This document shows, one piece after another, positions 32,323 to 44,745 of a DNA stretch of 64,000 nucleotides. Origin of the DNA: Adineta vaga (taxonomy: Eukaryota; Rotifera); the NCBI GenBank assembly GCA_021613535.1, contig CP075492.1, positions 5,766,001 through 5,830,000 on the forward strand, read 5' to 3'. The position numbers and the translations under genes were made by a program. Numbering within the stretch: the stretch's first letter is position 1; the number at the start of each line of letters is the position of its first letter. The notes under the pieces are model-generated. The model saw nothing but the letters and a program-made list of their open reading frames with translations, ran no database searches and was not told the DNA's origin.

Positions 32323-35052
32323 TTATTTAGGTGTTAATAATCTTCCCTTATCGATTTCCTGTTCTAATAGTCTTTGTTCTTTACTTCGTTTAAATGTTCG
32401 ACGAAACCAATTTTGAAAACTTTTTGTTACATTCGTATAACCAAGACCGTCCGGTGCACCACCTTTTCGAGCATCACTTACAGCCCACAGTTCGTTCGCA
32501 TGTCGACGTTCAATAGCTTGAACAACACATCCACCACGAAATCCTGATATCGTATGACCTTTTGCTAGAAGACCATGTACTACATTCTAAAATACATGCA
32601 GAGGACAAAATAAAAAAGAAATGATCGCGTATGAGTGAGAGAGAGCGAGAGAGATCTTACCACCGGGAAGCGTTTTTCTAATTCAAGTTCCATTGGAATG
32701 AGTTGTTGATGTAATCGAGGCATATCGACAGCATCTCGAATACTTTTTCCGAGCCATAGATTATAGATAGCGACTTGAGCAACCGATGAAATGATTCGAC
32801 TACCACCAGAACCACCAGCTGTGAATATCACATTTCCTCTCGAATCAGTAACAAGAATTGGACTCATTGATGTCATCGGACGTTTAACTGAAAAATTAGA
32901 TTTCTTTGTTATTGATTTATATCAGTTTGTCTTACAAGGCTTGATAAAATTAGCAGGACTAGGAGCGTAACCATAAAAATTCGGTGAACCAGGCTTGGAA
33001 AAGTCATCCATTTGATTATTATAAATAATACCTAAATATTAGAATTTCGAAAACTACATTTCTTCTTAGTTGATGTCAAATCTCACTTACCGGTCTTATG
33101 TCCATATACAAAAGCGCCAAACCTAAAACGAACGATATTAATGATATATTTTCATCAAAACCAAATCTAAACTAACGCAGTATTGATTGTACTTGTAGCA
33201 GCAACTGCATTTCCTTCTGCATCAATAATAGAAACATGACTTGTACCATAATCTTTCAAATAAAAAAGAATAGTAACATTTCTATTTCAACAGTTTTTCT
33301 TATACCAGTTTGAGGTTCAAACATTGGTTCATAGTAATCAAGTGGTTGAGTGTTCTTTTCATTTACACGTTGACGAATATCCTCTGCGTATTTAGATGAC
33401 AAAATTAAGTGAAGTAACTAAATATAAATTATCATAGTTAAGACATAACAGAAAATAAACTTGTATACATTTTCAATTTCTTGATTTTTATCCGTTTGTG
33501 AATCATATTCATCACCCAATGCTGATCGTTTTCCGTAAGCAAATTTGAATATTTCATTGAGTATATGATAAAATCTCACTTGTTTTTCGACAGTATCTAA
33601 TGATTGTGGTGTTAAACCATAACCTGAAACATTTCGAAAAGGAAAAAAACAAACAAATGTTTTGTAATTCAATATTCTTTATGTTGAAAGATTTATTTCA
33701 TGGGGAGAATTTTCTCACCAATTGTTTATTGCTTACCATCCATTACTTTGAGAATCAATAGAGTGATTGCTGAACTAGCAGGTTGGTGGAACACCGTATG
33801 CTGTATAATGATTGTCTAACTGAACCTTAAGAGCTGGTTTAACACGAGCATGATACGTTGCTAAATCATGTTCATCAATAATTCCACCATCTGCTTGAAT
33901 TTCTTCACAAATTTTTGCTGATAATTCACCTTGATAGAATGCACTTGGACCTATCTCAGCAATAGTTTCCAGAGTTTCACCAAGTCGCGGTCGATAAATT
34001 GTATCATGCAATCCATAAACTTCATCTGAATCACCTTTAAAAAACACTCCTCTACATAGGAAACAAACGATGACTTGTTGTCCTTGTCAATTAACTAGTT
34101 TTACCTGAATGATTTATTTTTATATAATTTATCTTTATTTTTAAGAAGAGTAAAAGCAAGAGCTTTTCGTACAGTAATGCCTTCGTTACACATATCGATT
34201 GCTGGCCGAAACAAAGCTGACCATGGTAATTTACCATATTGTTTATGAGCACTCCAATATCCAGCTATTTCACCAGGAATTGCAATCGATAAACCACCTG
34301 AAAACATTACAAAGAGAGTATTCGATTGAGTCAAATATTTTTTTAATTATTTACCAGACACAGAGGATGGTGGTGGATTTCCATCAACAAACATTCGTTG
34401 GTGTGCATTTGATGGTGCTGCTTCACGTGCATCAATTGCTACACATTCCTTTTTTGCACTTTATATAATTGTTTCATTGGAATAGGAAGAAGTTTTTTCA
34501 TTGACTTACATATCGTAAACATTCATGAGAAATCCTCCACCGATACCAGTTGAATGACAATTATGTATTCCAACACATAGAAGTACGGCGATAGCTGCAT
34601 CAACTGCTGAGCCACCAAGATTTAAAATACGTCTATACATCAGAATAAAGATTTAGTTGTTGAATATTTCAGGTAAATACCTTCCGACTTTCGATGCTTC
34701 ATCAGAATCCGAAGCCACAGCTCCATGTTTACAAATCATAAACGATGATTCACCTTCGAAACCATAATTTTCTATACCAGGCAAATCAACTTGAAATTCT
34801 AAATCATTTAATCAACAAAAAATTAATTGCATAATTATGATCTTTGTAATGTTACTCGGTACAGCGATGTTCGTATAAGAAAGTTTGGATGAAAATGAAA
34901 ATAATCGAGAAGATGTATCATAGATTTTAATCTAAATGATGTTGATCTTACATTATAAATATCAAATTATTATCTACCTTTTTTAAAACTTTTTGTGTAG
35001 ATGTTGTTGTCTTCGTAAAAAAATATTTATTAAATAATAATATATTATTCAT
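32323..35052 (-). pseudogene. gamma-glutamyltransferase, copy B, one-base frameshift
   Basis: Same exon plan as copy A, from ATG 35052 (MNNILLFNKYFF) to TAA 32323-32325. The nucleophile motif is kept as DYGTSHVSIID with AATSTINT. In the exon at 33775-34047 the sequence corresponding to copy A's [10 protein letters not shown] reads GVPPTC then TAG, because of one extra base at about 33783-33784 (plus strand GCAGGTTGGTGG against GCTGGTGGTGG). The frame downstream is otherwise intact. Unless this is an assembly error, the product stops before the small catalytic chain and is inactive. Parts of the gene, including one intron, are nearly identical to copy A while the rest has diverged, which suggests recent gene conversion. 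Confidence 0.85.
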
Positions 35053-35943
35053 TGTAGATCTTATTAATACACTCTAAAGAAGAAGTTATGTGAGAAAATA
35101 TGTTCTCTTAAAACTAATATATTGGATAATTAATGTTTCCTTCTCTTTTCTTCCGCTTCCTACGCACTACTTCCAATAGTCTCTGTTCTAGTCTAGTTAT
35201 ATTCTTGATAAAAAAAAACTGATTTTCTCTCTTTCTGCTCATGAATGTGTTTATTCTTGCTCGCCCACACTGTCTTTTCAATCACAAATACGTTTTCTTT
35301 CCTTGCTGTTCTTTTGCCAAAGAACTTTTTCAGAAGACAAAAAAAACGAGAAAAAAAACTTGTTTCCTATTAAAGTAATGTGTTTTGCTCGTACGTAAAA
35401 ATAGAGAAGAAATAATAAAAGTTAATTGCCAGTCTGTATTGTCTAATCGCGATAATAACTTGTGGAAATACCTTTTAGATAAACATCTAATAAATCATTT
35501 TCTTTTCTATTAACAGAAAAGAAATACTGTTTATCGGTGATTTTAATTATACACGAAAGATATTGCTTACACGCTAATCGTGAACATGCTATGAATTAAT
35601 TATAAGACGTCTAGGAATGTTATGTTACCATCTCTCTTCACTTGTTAGCTTGTGAACGATCCTTCGAATGATATATGACAACACTTTTCTTTCGTTCTTT
35701 CTTCTCTTTTCTTCCCTTCGAGCGAGCGTCGAGAAATAGTAAGCTCTAACAAGAAAAATGACAAGACTTCACCATTCATAGAAAGTTCTGATCCGCTTTT
35801 TCAAAATCTGTCATGACAGTAATTTAATTGATAACTGTCAAAAATAGTTCTTTATTTAAAATAAGAAAATAATTATAAATACAATCATAATAGAATATTA
35901 AAATCAATTAATACATATAATTCACAAGGTTAATTAACTCATA
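35053..35943. other. intergenic
   Basis: Upstream of GGT copy B and downstream of the STRA6-like gene, both on minus. Contains T-rich tracts and a GAGCGAGCGTCGAG motif at about 35720. No gene recognised. Confidence 0.4.
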
Positions 35944-38233
35944 TCAAAATCGATGGTTTTGAATATGATTTAACAATGTTTCGGAAACAATACTACCACG
36001 TGTAGCTGACATTCGTCGTGCATAGATTGATAATCTTCGTTGCATATTTTTCTTATCATTATCATCAATATCATTAAGTGCATGAATTTCATCGATATGT
36101 AATTGATTGAGAAATGCTTTACGGAAGAAAACAATTGTCGGATTTCGTATAAGAAAAACTAATAATTTCCATTTACGAACATATCTTGTTGTTTTCTTTC
36201 GTTTCAATTCAAAATTTTCATCATCATTAGAAATATCATGAAAACGTTTGTCATCCATTGTCCATTGTTTTAATTTCATTTCAGTATAAATATGAGAAAC
36301 AAAGACTAACATCACCGGATGTCGATGTGCACATTCCGTATGAATAAAACCACAATAAGAACTAAAACCACCATCCATTGTTTCTAATTTACGACCTAAT
36401 GGAGAATAATCTAATCGACACATATATGCAATTCCACCGATAGCACTTTTAATCAAACGCATAATTGATGAAATAAAACCAAGAAAAGCATCTAGGAAGA
36501 AATTAAAATATATAAATATCATTAAGATACGTCGATTATTTAAAGCAAGAACATTTCCTTGATGTTGTAAGAAAACATATTGTGCAAGAATTTTGTTCAA
36601 ATATTGTTTAAAAAGTATAAACAATAAACTGGGTATAACTTTTTTTAAAATTGTTTCAATCAATCGAACACTTCCAAATGTAATAAATGCATCGATTGCA
36701 ACACATATCAATGTAACAAAGACGGCAATAAGAATAAAACCCCATATTAAATAACCAATAAAATATCCAGCAAAATGAATATTTCCTGATGCATAGGAAA
36801 TATATCTTGAACGTTGTCGTCGTGGTATTTCAGAATCATCACCACGAAATGATTGAAATAGATTTCGACGAATATTAACAAGCATGACTAATAATTGAAT
36901 AATGATTATTAGTATGGTTATGAAAACTGCAAATAAATACGGCCGAATTAATGCTGGAACAGGAAAATTCGATGTTAGAGAATTAATAATTTTCGTAGGA
37001 TTACTGTTTCCCTCTTCTTCGGTGTTTGTACTAGAAGGACTTACGATAATTATTACGGAAACAGCATCAACTAAAGCTTGAAGTAAGTCTTGAAATGGTT
37101 TTAATTGAGGTATAACTCCTATACATGCTTGAATTGTAACAAAATATAAAAGAAGAAAGATTGAAGAATAAACACATAGAACTCGAGTAGAAAATCGAAA
37201 ATCATCTCTCCATTCATAGATTTTCTTAGGTATTAAACGAGCCCATATTGTTCGACTTGGTGGTCGTTGATCAGCTGATCGAAAAAGATTTTTAACATAA
37301 AGCATTTCAACTGAATATGGACGTGCAATACGAAAAAAGGCTCGTTGTTCACGATTTAATTTCATTATCATTCGCTCTTCTGATGAAATATTTTTCTTAA
37401 ATCGATAACGGATTTTCTTTATCAATAGCATCGGTAATTTAACACTTATATAAGCTAAACATAAAAATCTTGGTATATCGGTACACAATTGTATTATAAT
37501 TAAATTAGGTCCAGTACCATAAAATTCAAAATAATCAACAATAGAAGTCGACCCGTCTAAAAAGTCACTGTAGGATGGATAAAAATCTGGATTACACATT
37601 CCTTGATTTATTATAGTTATAACATAATCAAGCCAAGCATACAACATTCCACATGTTAATGTAAAGATTGAATTAATATAGACTGCTGCAAGGAGGCGGA
37701 TAATAACGAAAACCCATAACGAATACTTGAAGTAAACGTAAAAGATAAGCAACAATAACACCTTCACCTTTACTTCCATTTCCACTAAATATTTCTTGTA
37801 GAATTTCAATTAACTCATCAGCACACACAGCAAAAACAACAGCAGCAAATTTTCGATCAATATGCGAAAGAAAATCAGTGGGTATCGGTGGTGCACCATA
37901 ACCATGTAGTTTATCACGTAAACATGATGTACGCTTACTTCGTAGAATGAAAATAAGAATTAAAAAACATGATACAGGAAAAGTAATTACATTAAAATCA
38001 TCATAATTTGTAACATCACAAAAATGACTGGTTTCATAATAAATTGATTGATTTTGTGAAACTTTCATGACAATATCTTCATGTACGGATCGAATTAGTA
38101 CCCATTTCAATGTCAATGCAACTGCAGCTAAAATAATCATGGAAACTGTAATAATACACGATGATAATCGAGCCGATTGTCTTGCACTCTGTAGAGCAAG
38201 ATCGACTAGTTTCGTATCGTTTGAAACTTCTCT
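35944..38233 (-). CDS. STRA6-like multispanning receptor, frameshifted
   Basis: Two overlapping frames give one multi-TM protein of some 750 residues. The first frame (upstream part, REVSNDTK... to VFVMGFRYYPP) and the second (LAAVYINSIF... to LLNHIQNHRF, stop 35944) are joined only if one base is removed at about 37690-37698; without that the first frame ends SSLY, stop. Landmarks match the STRA6/retinol-binding-protein-receptor family: PIPTDFLSHIDRK, RYYPPLAA, YAWLDYVITIINQG, NNRRILM, the MCRLDYSPLGRKLETMDGG stretch, HRHPVM and LIRNPTIVFFRK. The family mediates retinol uptake from its carrier, or similar transport. The N-terminal end is uncertain and may include the EGF/TM segment at 38235-38654. 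Either a recent pseudogene or an indel error. Confidence 0.7.
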
Positions 38234-38234
38234 A

Positions 38235-38654
38235 CAAATATCAAAGAAAACAAAAATCATATATTGCAAAAAACAAAAGTCCATATGTACTTCTTCTTTG
38301 TCACTTCTTTCGGTTGTTTTCTTCTTCTTCGGATCATATGCCCAATTTGTAATCCATAGAAAATTGCAAGTAAAGCACCTAATAAACATCCAAGTACACA
38401 ATCACTTGTTTTCCACTATTTGTCTGTTGATCACATAATGTTCCATTCCACCAAAATTTACATTCACAAGTTATCGAACCAGTTTCATCACGGCAATATC
38501 CATTTGGTCCACATGGATTATGTAATGAGCAATCTGAATAAATCTCATCGATATGAAATCGATAATTTTAAATGGAATATTTCTTACTTTCTTCACCATT
38601 AATAGTCGAAACCAACGCTAAAACAATAAACATTAACATATTCATTTGCATCAT
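38235..38654 (-). CDS. signal peptide + EGF-like domain + TM segment (possible N-terminus of the STRA6-like gene)
   Basis: Exon 38588-38654 starts MMQMNMLMFIVLALVSTINGEE, a signal peptide. The next exon (from 38533) adds an EGF-like module with six cysteines: CSLHNPCGPNGYC, then TCECKFWWNGTLC. The frame then stops unless one base is added to the short T run at 38409-38412. With that correction it continues into a membrane segment (CVLGCLLGALLAIFYGLQIG) and basic HMIRRRRKQ. A possible 44-base intron then leads towards the STRA6-like frame, but the phase does not fit cleanly. Either a separate short gene or the 5' part of the STRA6-like gene with further lesions. Confidence 0.45.
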
Positions 38655-39383
38655 TACAACAACTTTGTTCTTTTTGTCTCCAAGAGAGAATATTGTATTG
38701 AGAAGCACTATTTATGCTGCCACTTATTTTTTCTCGTTCTGTCAAAAAAGTATTTTTGAAGTTTTATAAACAAAAAAAAAAGAAAATCTTATTTTTGTCA
38801 TCTGCCTCTTACCTACGATGAAAACAGTCGCCGTGCCACGATAACAAATGTACTTATACGAAAATAATTTACTTGTATTATTTTTAAAGAAATATACCCA
38901 GACGGTATACAGGAAAGAGAAAAAAATCGAACTTGTTGAAGTCGATTAATCATAACAAAACACATAAATATGGTTCCATTAACGATGCTATCATATTTTT
39001 ATGTTATACCAAACAGTATGATGTCAAATACTTACTCTTTTGCCATCGAAAAAAGTTTCAACGAAGGTCAAGATGAACTTCCACAAAATCGATTAGTATT
39101 TATTATGTTCTTTTCAGAATTTGACCTTCGCCATTTATATGATTTCTAAGCGAGAGTAATAAGAAAAATATTTCATTTCATCTTATTTTTCTGATCATTG
39201 GAATAAAGTCTTATATTTTTACATCAAATCTCACTAATATATTTTGTCATATGTAAATAAAACTTTTTCTTCACAATTACAAATATAGAGAAACAACAGA
39301 TTGTATATGATTAATATAGATGACGAAAATCATGATTTATTTGACAATCTAAAAACGAAATGATATCTTTCTGACAAATCATA
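38655..39383. other. intergenic; one small plus-strand ORF
   Basis: AT-rich. A plus-strand ORF at 38970-39149 (59 residues, MVPLTMLSYFYVIP...) has coding-like codons and no stop for 60 codons, but I recognise no family and it has no upstream promoter features. Confidence that it is a gene is low. Confidence 0.3.
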
Positions 39384-40581
39384 TTAGAAGTACAACATAC
39401 CCTTGAATTGCGAAATATCCGATTGTGTCTTTGTAACTGTTCGATTTAATGAATACCATTTTTGATCCATTTCTTTTAGCGATTCTAAATAATGAAAAAG
39501 TTCAACTAGATCGATAAAAATTCATATGAATAATTTACCACTATCATTTGACATGGAATTATGACTACTATCACTAGCTATTCGTGTTCGAGCTGTGAAT
39601 CTTTGCTGAAGAATAAAATGAAATTTATTCGAAGAAGATCGATGATGATTTACCTTTTTCTGTCGTGCTCGAGTATTTTGAAACCATACTTGAATAACTC
39701 GTTTACTCAATCCTAAAATTCAATTTGCAATACACTCGATTAAATTAAATCCATTCTATCCTACCGATCATCTGCGAAATATGTTCTAATTCTTGTCCAT
39801 CTGGATTTTGATCAATTTCAAAACTTGTTTGTAAGACTTGTAACTGTTCTTCGTTGAATGCTGTTCGAATTCTTTTCGTTCTATTCTGTTTTTGATCTAT
39901 ATTATTCAAAAACAAACCTAAACCTCACTTTTCATGTCTCAATTGAACATACCATCATATCTATCATCATTACTATCGATTACATGTGTTTTACATAAAA
40001 TATGACCATTTTCTAATGAAAATTCTTCGCCTGTTGATAATTGTCGTTCACATGTATAACATGCAAAGCATGTTAAATGATAAACATAATCACATGCACG
40101 TCGAATCCAATCATTTGGAGATACCAAACGATTACATTTCGGACATTTATGAATAGAATATCTTGTTTTACCAAACAAAAAAGAAATTATCAAATCAATT
40201 CAACAATTATTTTCAATTTTACTTATGATAATCTTGTCGACAGAAGATATGATTTCCTTTGAGAAAACATGTTGATTCGTCAGTCAGATGTTTTTGACAA
40301 ATTATACATTGTAAACATGTTTCATGATAGATTCGTGAACCAGCACGAAGATAAAACTCATCCGTTATGCCTTCTTGACAGATACTACAGTAAAGATATT
40401 CAATTTCATCGTTATATATCTAAACACAGAACAAAAGGTTTTCTTTTATATTTAAAACAAATTTACTTGTTTATTTGATGAAAATAATGGAGTTAACTAA
40501 AATCAATCGAAGATAAGTTTTTTTTTGAAATATAAGACAAAAAATACAACTTACGTTCTTTGGATGTATTTGATTCATCAT
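39384..40581 (-). CDS. LIM-homeodomain transcription factor, LHX6/LHX8 (arrowhead) class
   Basis: Eight exons (40555-40581, 40467-40496, 40223-40419, 39953-40161, 39765-39896, 39654-39712, 39539-39605, 39384-39484) sum to 273 residues. LIM1: YCSICQEGI...HETCLQCIIC...FCRQDYH. LIM2: CPKCNRLVSPNDWIRRACDY, then VYHLTCFAC and RQLSTGEEF, ending LCKTHV. Homeodomain: KRIRTAFNEEQLQVLQ ... LSKRVIQVWFQNTRARQKK, with Gln50 and Asn51 of helix 3 present. The NDWIRRA and STGEEF words and the QVLQ/NPDGQ homeodomain choices point to the LHX6/8 class, which specifies neuron types. A 48-base intron after RARQKK is a multiple of three and reads open, so retention would add 16 residues. The C-terminus is short and could extend further. 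Confidence 0.88.
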
Positions 40582-41261
40582 TGAAAATGAACAAATCCTT
40601 ACTGACTGTTGTTAATCTTTTTTCCACTAGTTTTATATGAATATACATTGATCAGATATCACCCACAGTGCTTGTATATACAATCAAGTATTTCATGCGT
40701 ACGAAAATTGTAAAGGAAACTGATGAGATAAGAACTAACAGTGGACATAATTCTTTTGAAAATTAACTATATGAACTGAAGTCAATTTGTATTGATTCAC
40801 ATCATAGCTCGGATGACATGATATAGTAGCATGCAGCGAATAGTTAGACTTAATAATTTTAGTATTGTTTATATTCTATTTATATAATATATGTATATAG
40901 AATTTTTGAGACATCTGATATACGTCATTAACTTTAAACTGGTAAAGTCATGTGTTTTAAGAGAAAACCAAGGACTTTTTTCTTGTTAAACAAAAACACA
41001 GTATTGTATATATTTTGCGTTGTTATCCAATTGAAGTATATTATAAACATACTTGTTGTTAATGAAAAACACAAAAAAAAGAGCAAATTATTTTCATTGA
41101 AATGTGTTTGACGACTTTAAGAAATATTAACTAATTAGATTTTCCCTAGAAAATGCAATTTTAATTTGAAGAAAAAAAAGTTATTTTTCTATCTCAATCG
41201 TCTCAAGCAAGACCGAGTATATAAATGAAGCAAACAAGTCGTTACTAACATGCAGAAGTAA
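40582..41261. other. divergent intergenic with TATA element
   Basis: Between the LIM-homeobox gene (-) and the secreted protein (+). GTATATAAATG at about 41217-41227 lies some 40 bases before the ATG at 41262 and is the probable core promoter of that gene. Otherwise AT-rich with no gene. Confidence 0.4.
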
Positions 41262-41779
41262 ATGGCTAAAATTACAATCATCATTGCTCTCGTAAGGTGT
41301 TCTTTGTTGTTTCTTCAATTGAGAAAAAGTAAAGTTTTGTTTAGGTTTATGTAACTATTGCTACAGCTCGTGATACTCGTTTCGGACAACGCTTAATTAT
41401 GAACGGTGACATATCATCCCGTGTGCAAGTTCGTGCTGGTACAAATCAATGGTCATCAAAATTATGTGGAAATGATACATTAGCAAAAGAATTTCTTAGT
41501 GAAATTCAACAAATGATTACTACTCTTGAAGCTGATCATGATTATGATAGAGTTCTTCTAAAACGTGTAGCAGTTATTGCTTATTTGAAAAATACGGCGA
41601 ATGGAAATACTCTTTCATCAAATTGTACTGAATATTTTAATGGTTATAAAAATGCTCAAAAACTCGATCAAAAAACTGAAGATCAACAAATGAAATTTGA
41701 AGCAAATCTCGATCGTCTTTTCAAAAAAATCCTTTTGCCATTAGTCGGAGCTCGTTCTCTTTTAAATTCTGATTTTTAA
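41262..41779 (+). CDS. small secreted protein of unknown family
   Basis: Exons 41262-41291 and 41345-41779 encode 154 residues. The N-terminus MAKITIIIALVYVTIATA is a signal peptide interrupted by the intron. The mature protein is hydrophilic and probably mostly helical, with two cysteines (KLCGND and SSNCTE) that could form one disulphide, and two N-glycosylation sites (NDT, NCT). A TATA box close upstream and a compact gene suggest high or tissue-specific expression. I do not recognise the family. Confidence 0.7.
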
Positions 41780-42012
41780 ATTAAAAGAAATATATTTCCT
41801 TTCAAAAACACTATTGATAATGAAGTACACTTGAATTAATTCAAATAAAATATGATCATTTGAGAATATTATATACGCATTCGTCGATGACGACATCTTC
41901 ATTTCGTGATATGATAAGAATATGAAAAATAGAGGTATATTTTTTCGTCGAAAATATCTCGATGAAGTAAATAGAGAACAGAACGCAAAGATATTATTTT
42001 ACTTCAATCAAA
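41780..42012. other. short intergenic spacer
   Basis: 233-base AT-rich spacer between two plus-strand genes; nothing recognised besides presumed promoter sequence of the aldehyde dehydrogenase. Confidence 0.4.
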
Positions 42013-44745
42013 ATGACATCAATACAACGAGTCAATAACTTTATCAATGGAAAATTTGTTCCAACTGAAAGTTATTTAGATAGTTTTAATCCAAGTACTG
42101 AAGATATTATTGCTCAAATAGCGGACAGTTCAGTAGAAGATGCGAATCAAGCTGTACAAGCAGCTCGACAAGCATTTCCTTCGTATGCTGTGAATGATTA
42201 GATTATCTTTGTTTGTATACTTTTTCTGTCTATGTATTTAGATGGAGCCGTGAAACTGCTGGAAAACGAGCACATTATCTAAATCGAGTAGCTGATTTAA
42301 TTCAAGAACGTTTAGAAGATTTTGCACGTGCTGAATCATTAGATCAAGGTAAACCATTATGGTTAGCACGTGCTTTTGAAATTCCACGAGCTATTGACAA
42401 TTTTCGATTCTTTGCAACAGCTTTAATGCAAAGTCGTGAAAGGTAGAATCAAATTTCTTTAGAAATAAACAAAACAAAATCTACTCATTTGCTAGTTTTA
42501 CTCAACATGGAACAGTACCTAATGTGATTAGTTATACCACTCGAACACCTATTGGTGTTGCTCTATTGATTAGTCCATGGAATTTACCATTATATTTACT
42601 AACATGGAAAATTGCTCCTTGTATTGCTTTTGGTTGTACTTGTGTTTGTAAACCAAGTGAATTTACATCTCTTACAGCTGGAATGCTTGCACAAGTCTTT
42701 CTTGATGCAGGTATGTAGACTTATATTGAACACTTCGTTTTATTTACATCGAGAAGATGTGACGAAAAGTAATTGACTTTTTTGATAATTGTACGAGGTT
42801 TTCTCGTTGAACTATTATTTCTGACGATGACTGATTTACGTTTAATTCCATACATCGATTTGCTTTCATTAGGATTTGTATGTTGTGTACCATTGAATGT
42901 TAAAGGTGGTTTTGTCATTGCTGTGATAATTGCATGTGTATTATTAACTTTAATATACACTTTATTCTTATCGATTGATATCGAAGTTGGAATTGTTTTT
43001 CTCATTAATTGATCTTGTTGACATTGTGAACGACGTTGAAGATTATTTATTAAATTGACTTTACTTCCATATAAATGATGATGAGATTCGACGAGATATT
43101 GTAAATGTTGTTTTCGTTGATGATGTATATAAAAACCGAGAATTATCAATAAAGCAAACCATATACTTAGTGTAGATAAAATGATAACGGTTAAACGCAG
43201 AAGAATGTTTTTTGCCGATTCACCTAAGAGATATTTATTGAAAAGATTTGACGTTTGATTATTCATTGTATTGTGAATGACTTGTGTCATCGTTTTCATT
43301 TTAAGAAAGAACCATGATGATAATTAAAAAAAAGCATTTTCTTCGTCTACTTCGTATTAGTTCGAGACGAATGGAAAGAGAAGTGCTGATGGTAGGTAGT
43401 ATGCATATGATCATAAAAGAATGTCAATTTATGTTAATGAATTTTTAATATAGTAAAAAAAAAAGAAGAACGAGAAATCTCAGTTGAGAATTAATAGATG
43501 TGTAGATTTCATAAAAGAAATAACTTAAAAGAATTACAATCTACGCCTACATCCGTAGTGGTAAAGAATGTTTCATAATTTTCTTTTTTCTCTTTACATC
43601 TAGAACTTCCTTCCGGTGTAGTTAACTTCATTTTTGGTGTCGGCCCACGGGCAGGTCAAGCATTAGTTACGCATCCGGATGTCAATGTGATTTCATTTAC
43701 TGGTAGTACAATCACAGGTTATCATATTAAAAAAGCTACGTCTCATTTATCGGTTAAATTATCGTTGGAAGTAAGAAAAATAATGATTTTCTTTACATGT
43801 ATAGAAAAAGAAAATATTAATTTTTTAGATGGGAGGAAAAAATGCCGGAATTATTTTTGATGATGTCGATCTTGTCAAATGTATTCCAGTAGTATTGAGG
43901 TAATTAATTTGGAAAAAGAATGGTTCATTTTCTTTTAAAACAGATTCAATGATTATTTAGATCATGTTTTCAAAATTCGGGTCAGATTTGTTTATGTACA
44001 AGTCGATTATATGTTCAACGAGGTGTCTATGATGAATTTCTGGCACAATTTCTTCCAGAAGTCAGGTACTTTACAAACAATTCTTTTTCATTTTGTTTGT
44101 TTTCTTTCAAAGAAAATTAACAGTAGGTGATCCATTTGATGATAGTACAAAAATGGGACCTGTTGTTAGTAAAGAACATAAAGCTAAAATTGAGAAATAT
44201 TTGGAATTAGCACGACAAGATGGAAATGAGATTATTACTGGTGGTGTCATGGATTCAAATATAAAATCAACAAATAAAGGTTATTACATTATGCCGACGG
44301 TGATTTTAAATGTTAATGATAAATCAAAACTTATGACAGAAGAAATTTTTGGACCTATTGTTTGTATTGTACCATTTGATACAGAAGATGAAGTATATAA
44401 TTTCGAAGAATAATTTATTTATTAGAGAATCTATGATGTTTTTAGGTTATTGAACGTGCAAATAATATTCCATATGGTCTTTGTGGTTGTATATGGACAG
44501 AAAATATCGGTCGAGCTCATCGTCTTGCTGCACGAATGGAAGTAAGATTTAAAAAAAACAAAAAAACTGATTATAATCTCGTGATTTTTGTTTAGTGCGG
44601 AACAGTTTGGGTGAATAGTTGGCTTATACGTGATCTTCGAATGCCATTTGGTGGTATTAAAGATAGTGGTATGGGTCGAGAAGGTTATCCATATTCAGAA
44701 GAAGTTTTTACTGAATTTAAAACTATTTGTATTAATATCGCATAA
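42013..44745 (+). CDS. ALDH8A1: aldehyde dehydrogenase, ALDH8A1-like (2-aminomuconate semialdehyde dehydrogenase)
   Basis: Nine exons (42013-42182, 42242-42442, 42496-42710, 43604-43770, 43829-43899, 43961-44065, 44113-44392, 44446-44541, 44596-44745) sum to 484 residues, the usual ALDH length. Seen: FINGKFV, the cofactor segment [16 protein letters not shown] with [13 protein letters not shown], the general-base Glu in LSLEMGGKNAG, the catalytic Cys in [20 protein letters not shown], and the C-terminal NSWLIRD with [14 protein letters not shown]. The ICLCTS and NSWLIRDL words favour ALDH8A1, which oxidises 2-aminomuconate semialdehyde in tryptophan/kynurenine breakdown, over ALDH9. Eight introns: seven of about 45-60 bases and one of 893 bases that hosts an antisense ORF. 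Intact. Confidence 0.9.
42721..43299 (-). CDS. single-TM protein nested antisense in an ALDH intron
   Basis: A 192-residue ORF lies entirely within the 893-base third intron of the aldehyde dehydrogenase, on the opposite strand. N-terminal about 30 residues carry an N-glycosylation site (NNQTS). One membrane segment follows ([23 protein letters not shown]), then a basic HHQRKQH and a hydrophilic Ser/Thr/Lys-rich cytosolic tail. No signal peptide. The plan (short glycosylated ectodomain, one TM, basic juxtamembrane) resembles KCNE-type channel subunits in architecture only; I cannot claim homology. It explains why this intron is so long. Confidence 0.6.
   Translation of the reverse strand: MKTMTQVIHNTMNNQTSNLFNKYLLGESAKNILLRLTVIILSTLSIWFALLIILGFYIHHQRKQHLQYLVESHHHLYGSKVNLINNLQRRSQCQQDQLMRKTIPTSISIDKNKVYIKVNNTHAIITAMTKPPLTFNGTQHTNPNESKSMYGIKRKSVIVRNNSSTRKPRTIIKKVNYFSSHLLDVNKTKCSI

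Noticed and set aside
37673-37720. A spliced intron ending at CTTGCAG to join the STRA6-like frames
   Set aside because: It would delete the conserved RYYPPLAA and does not give the required phase.
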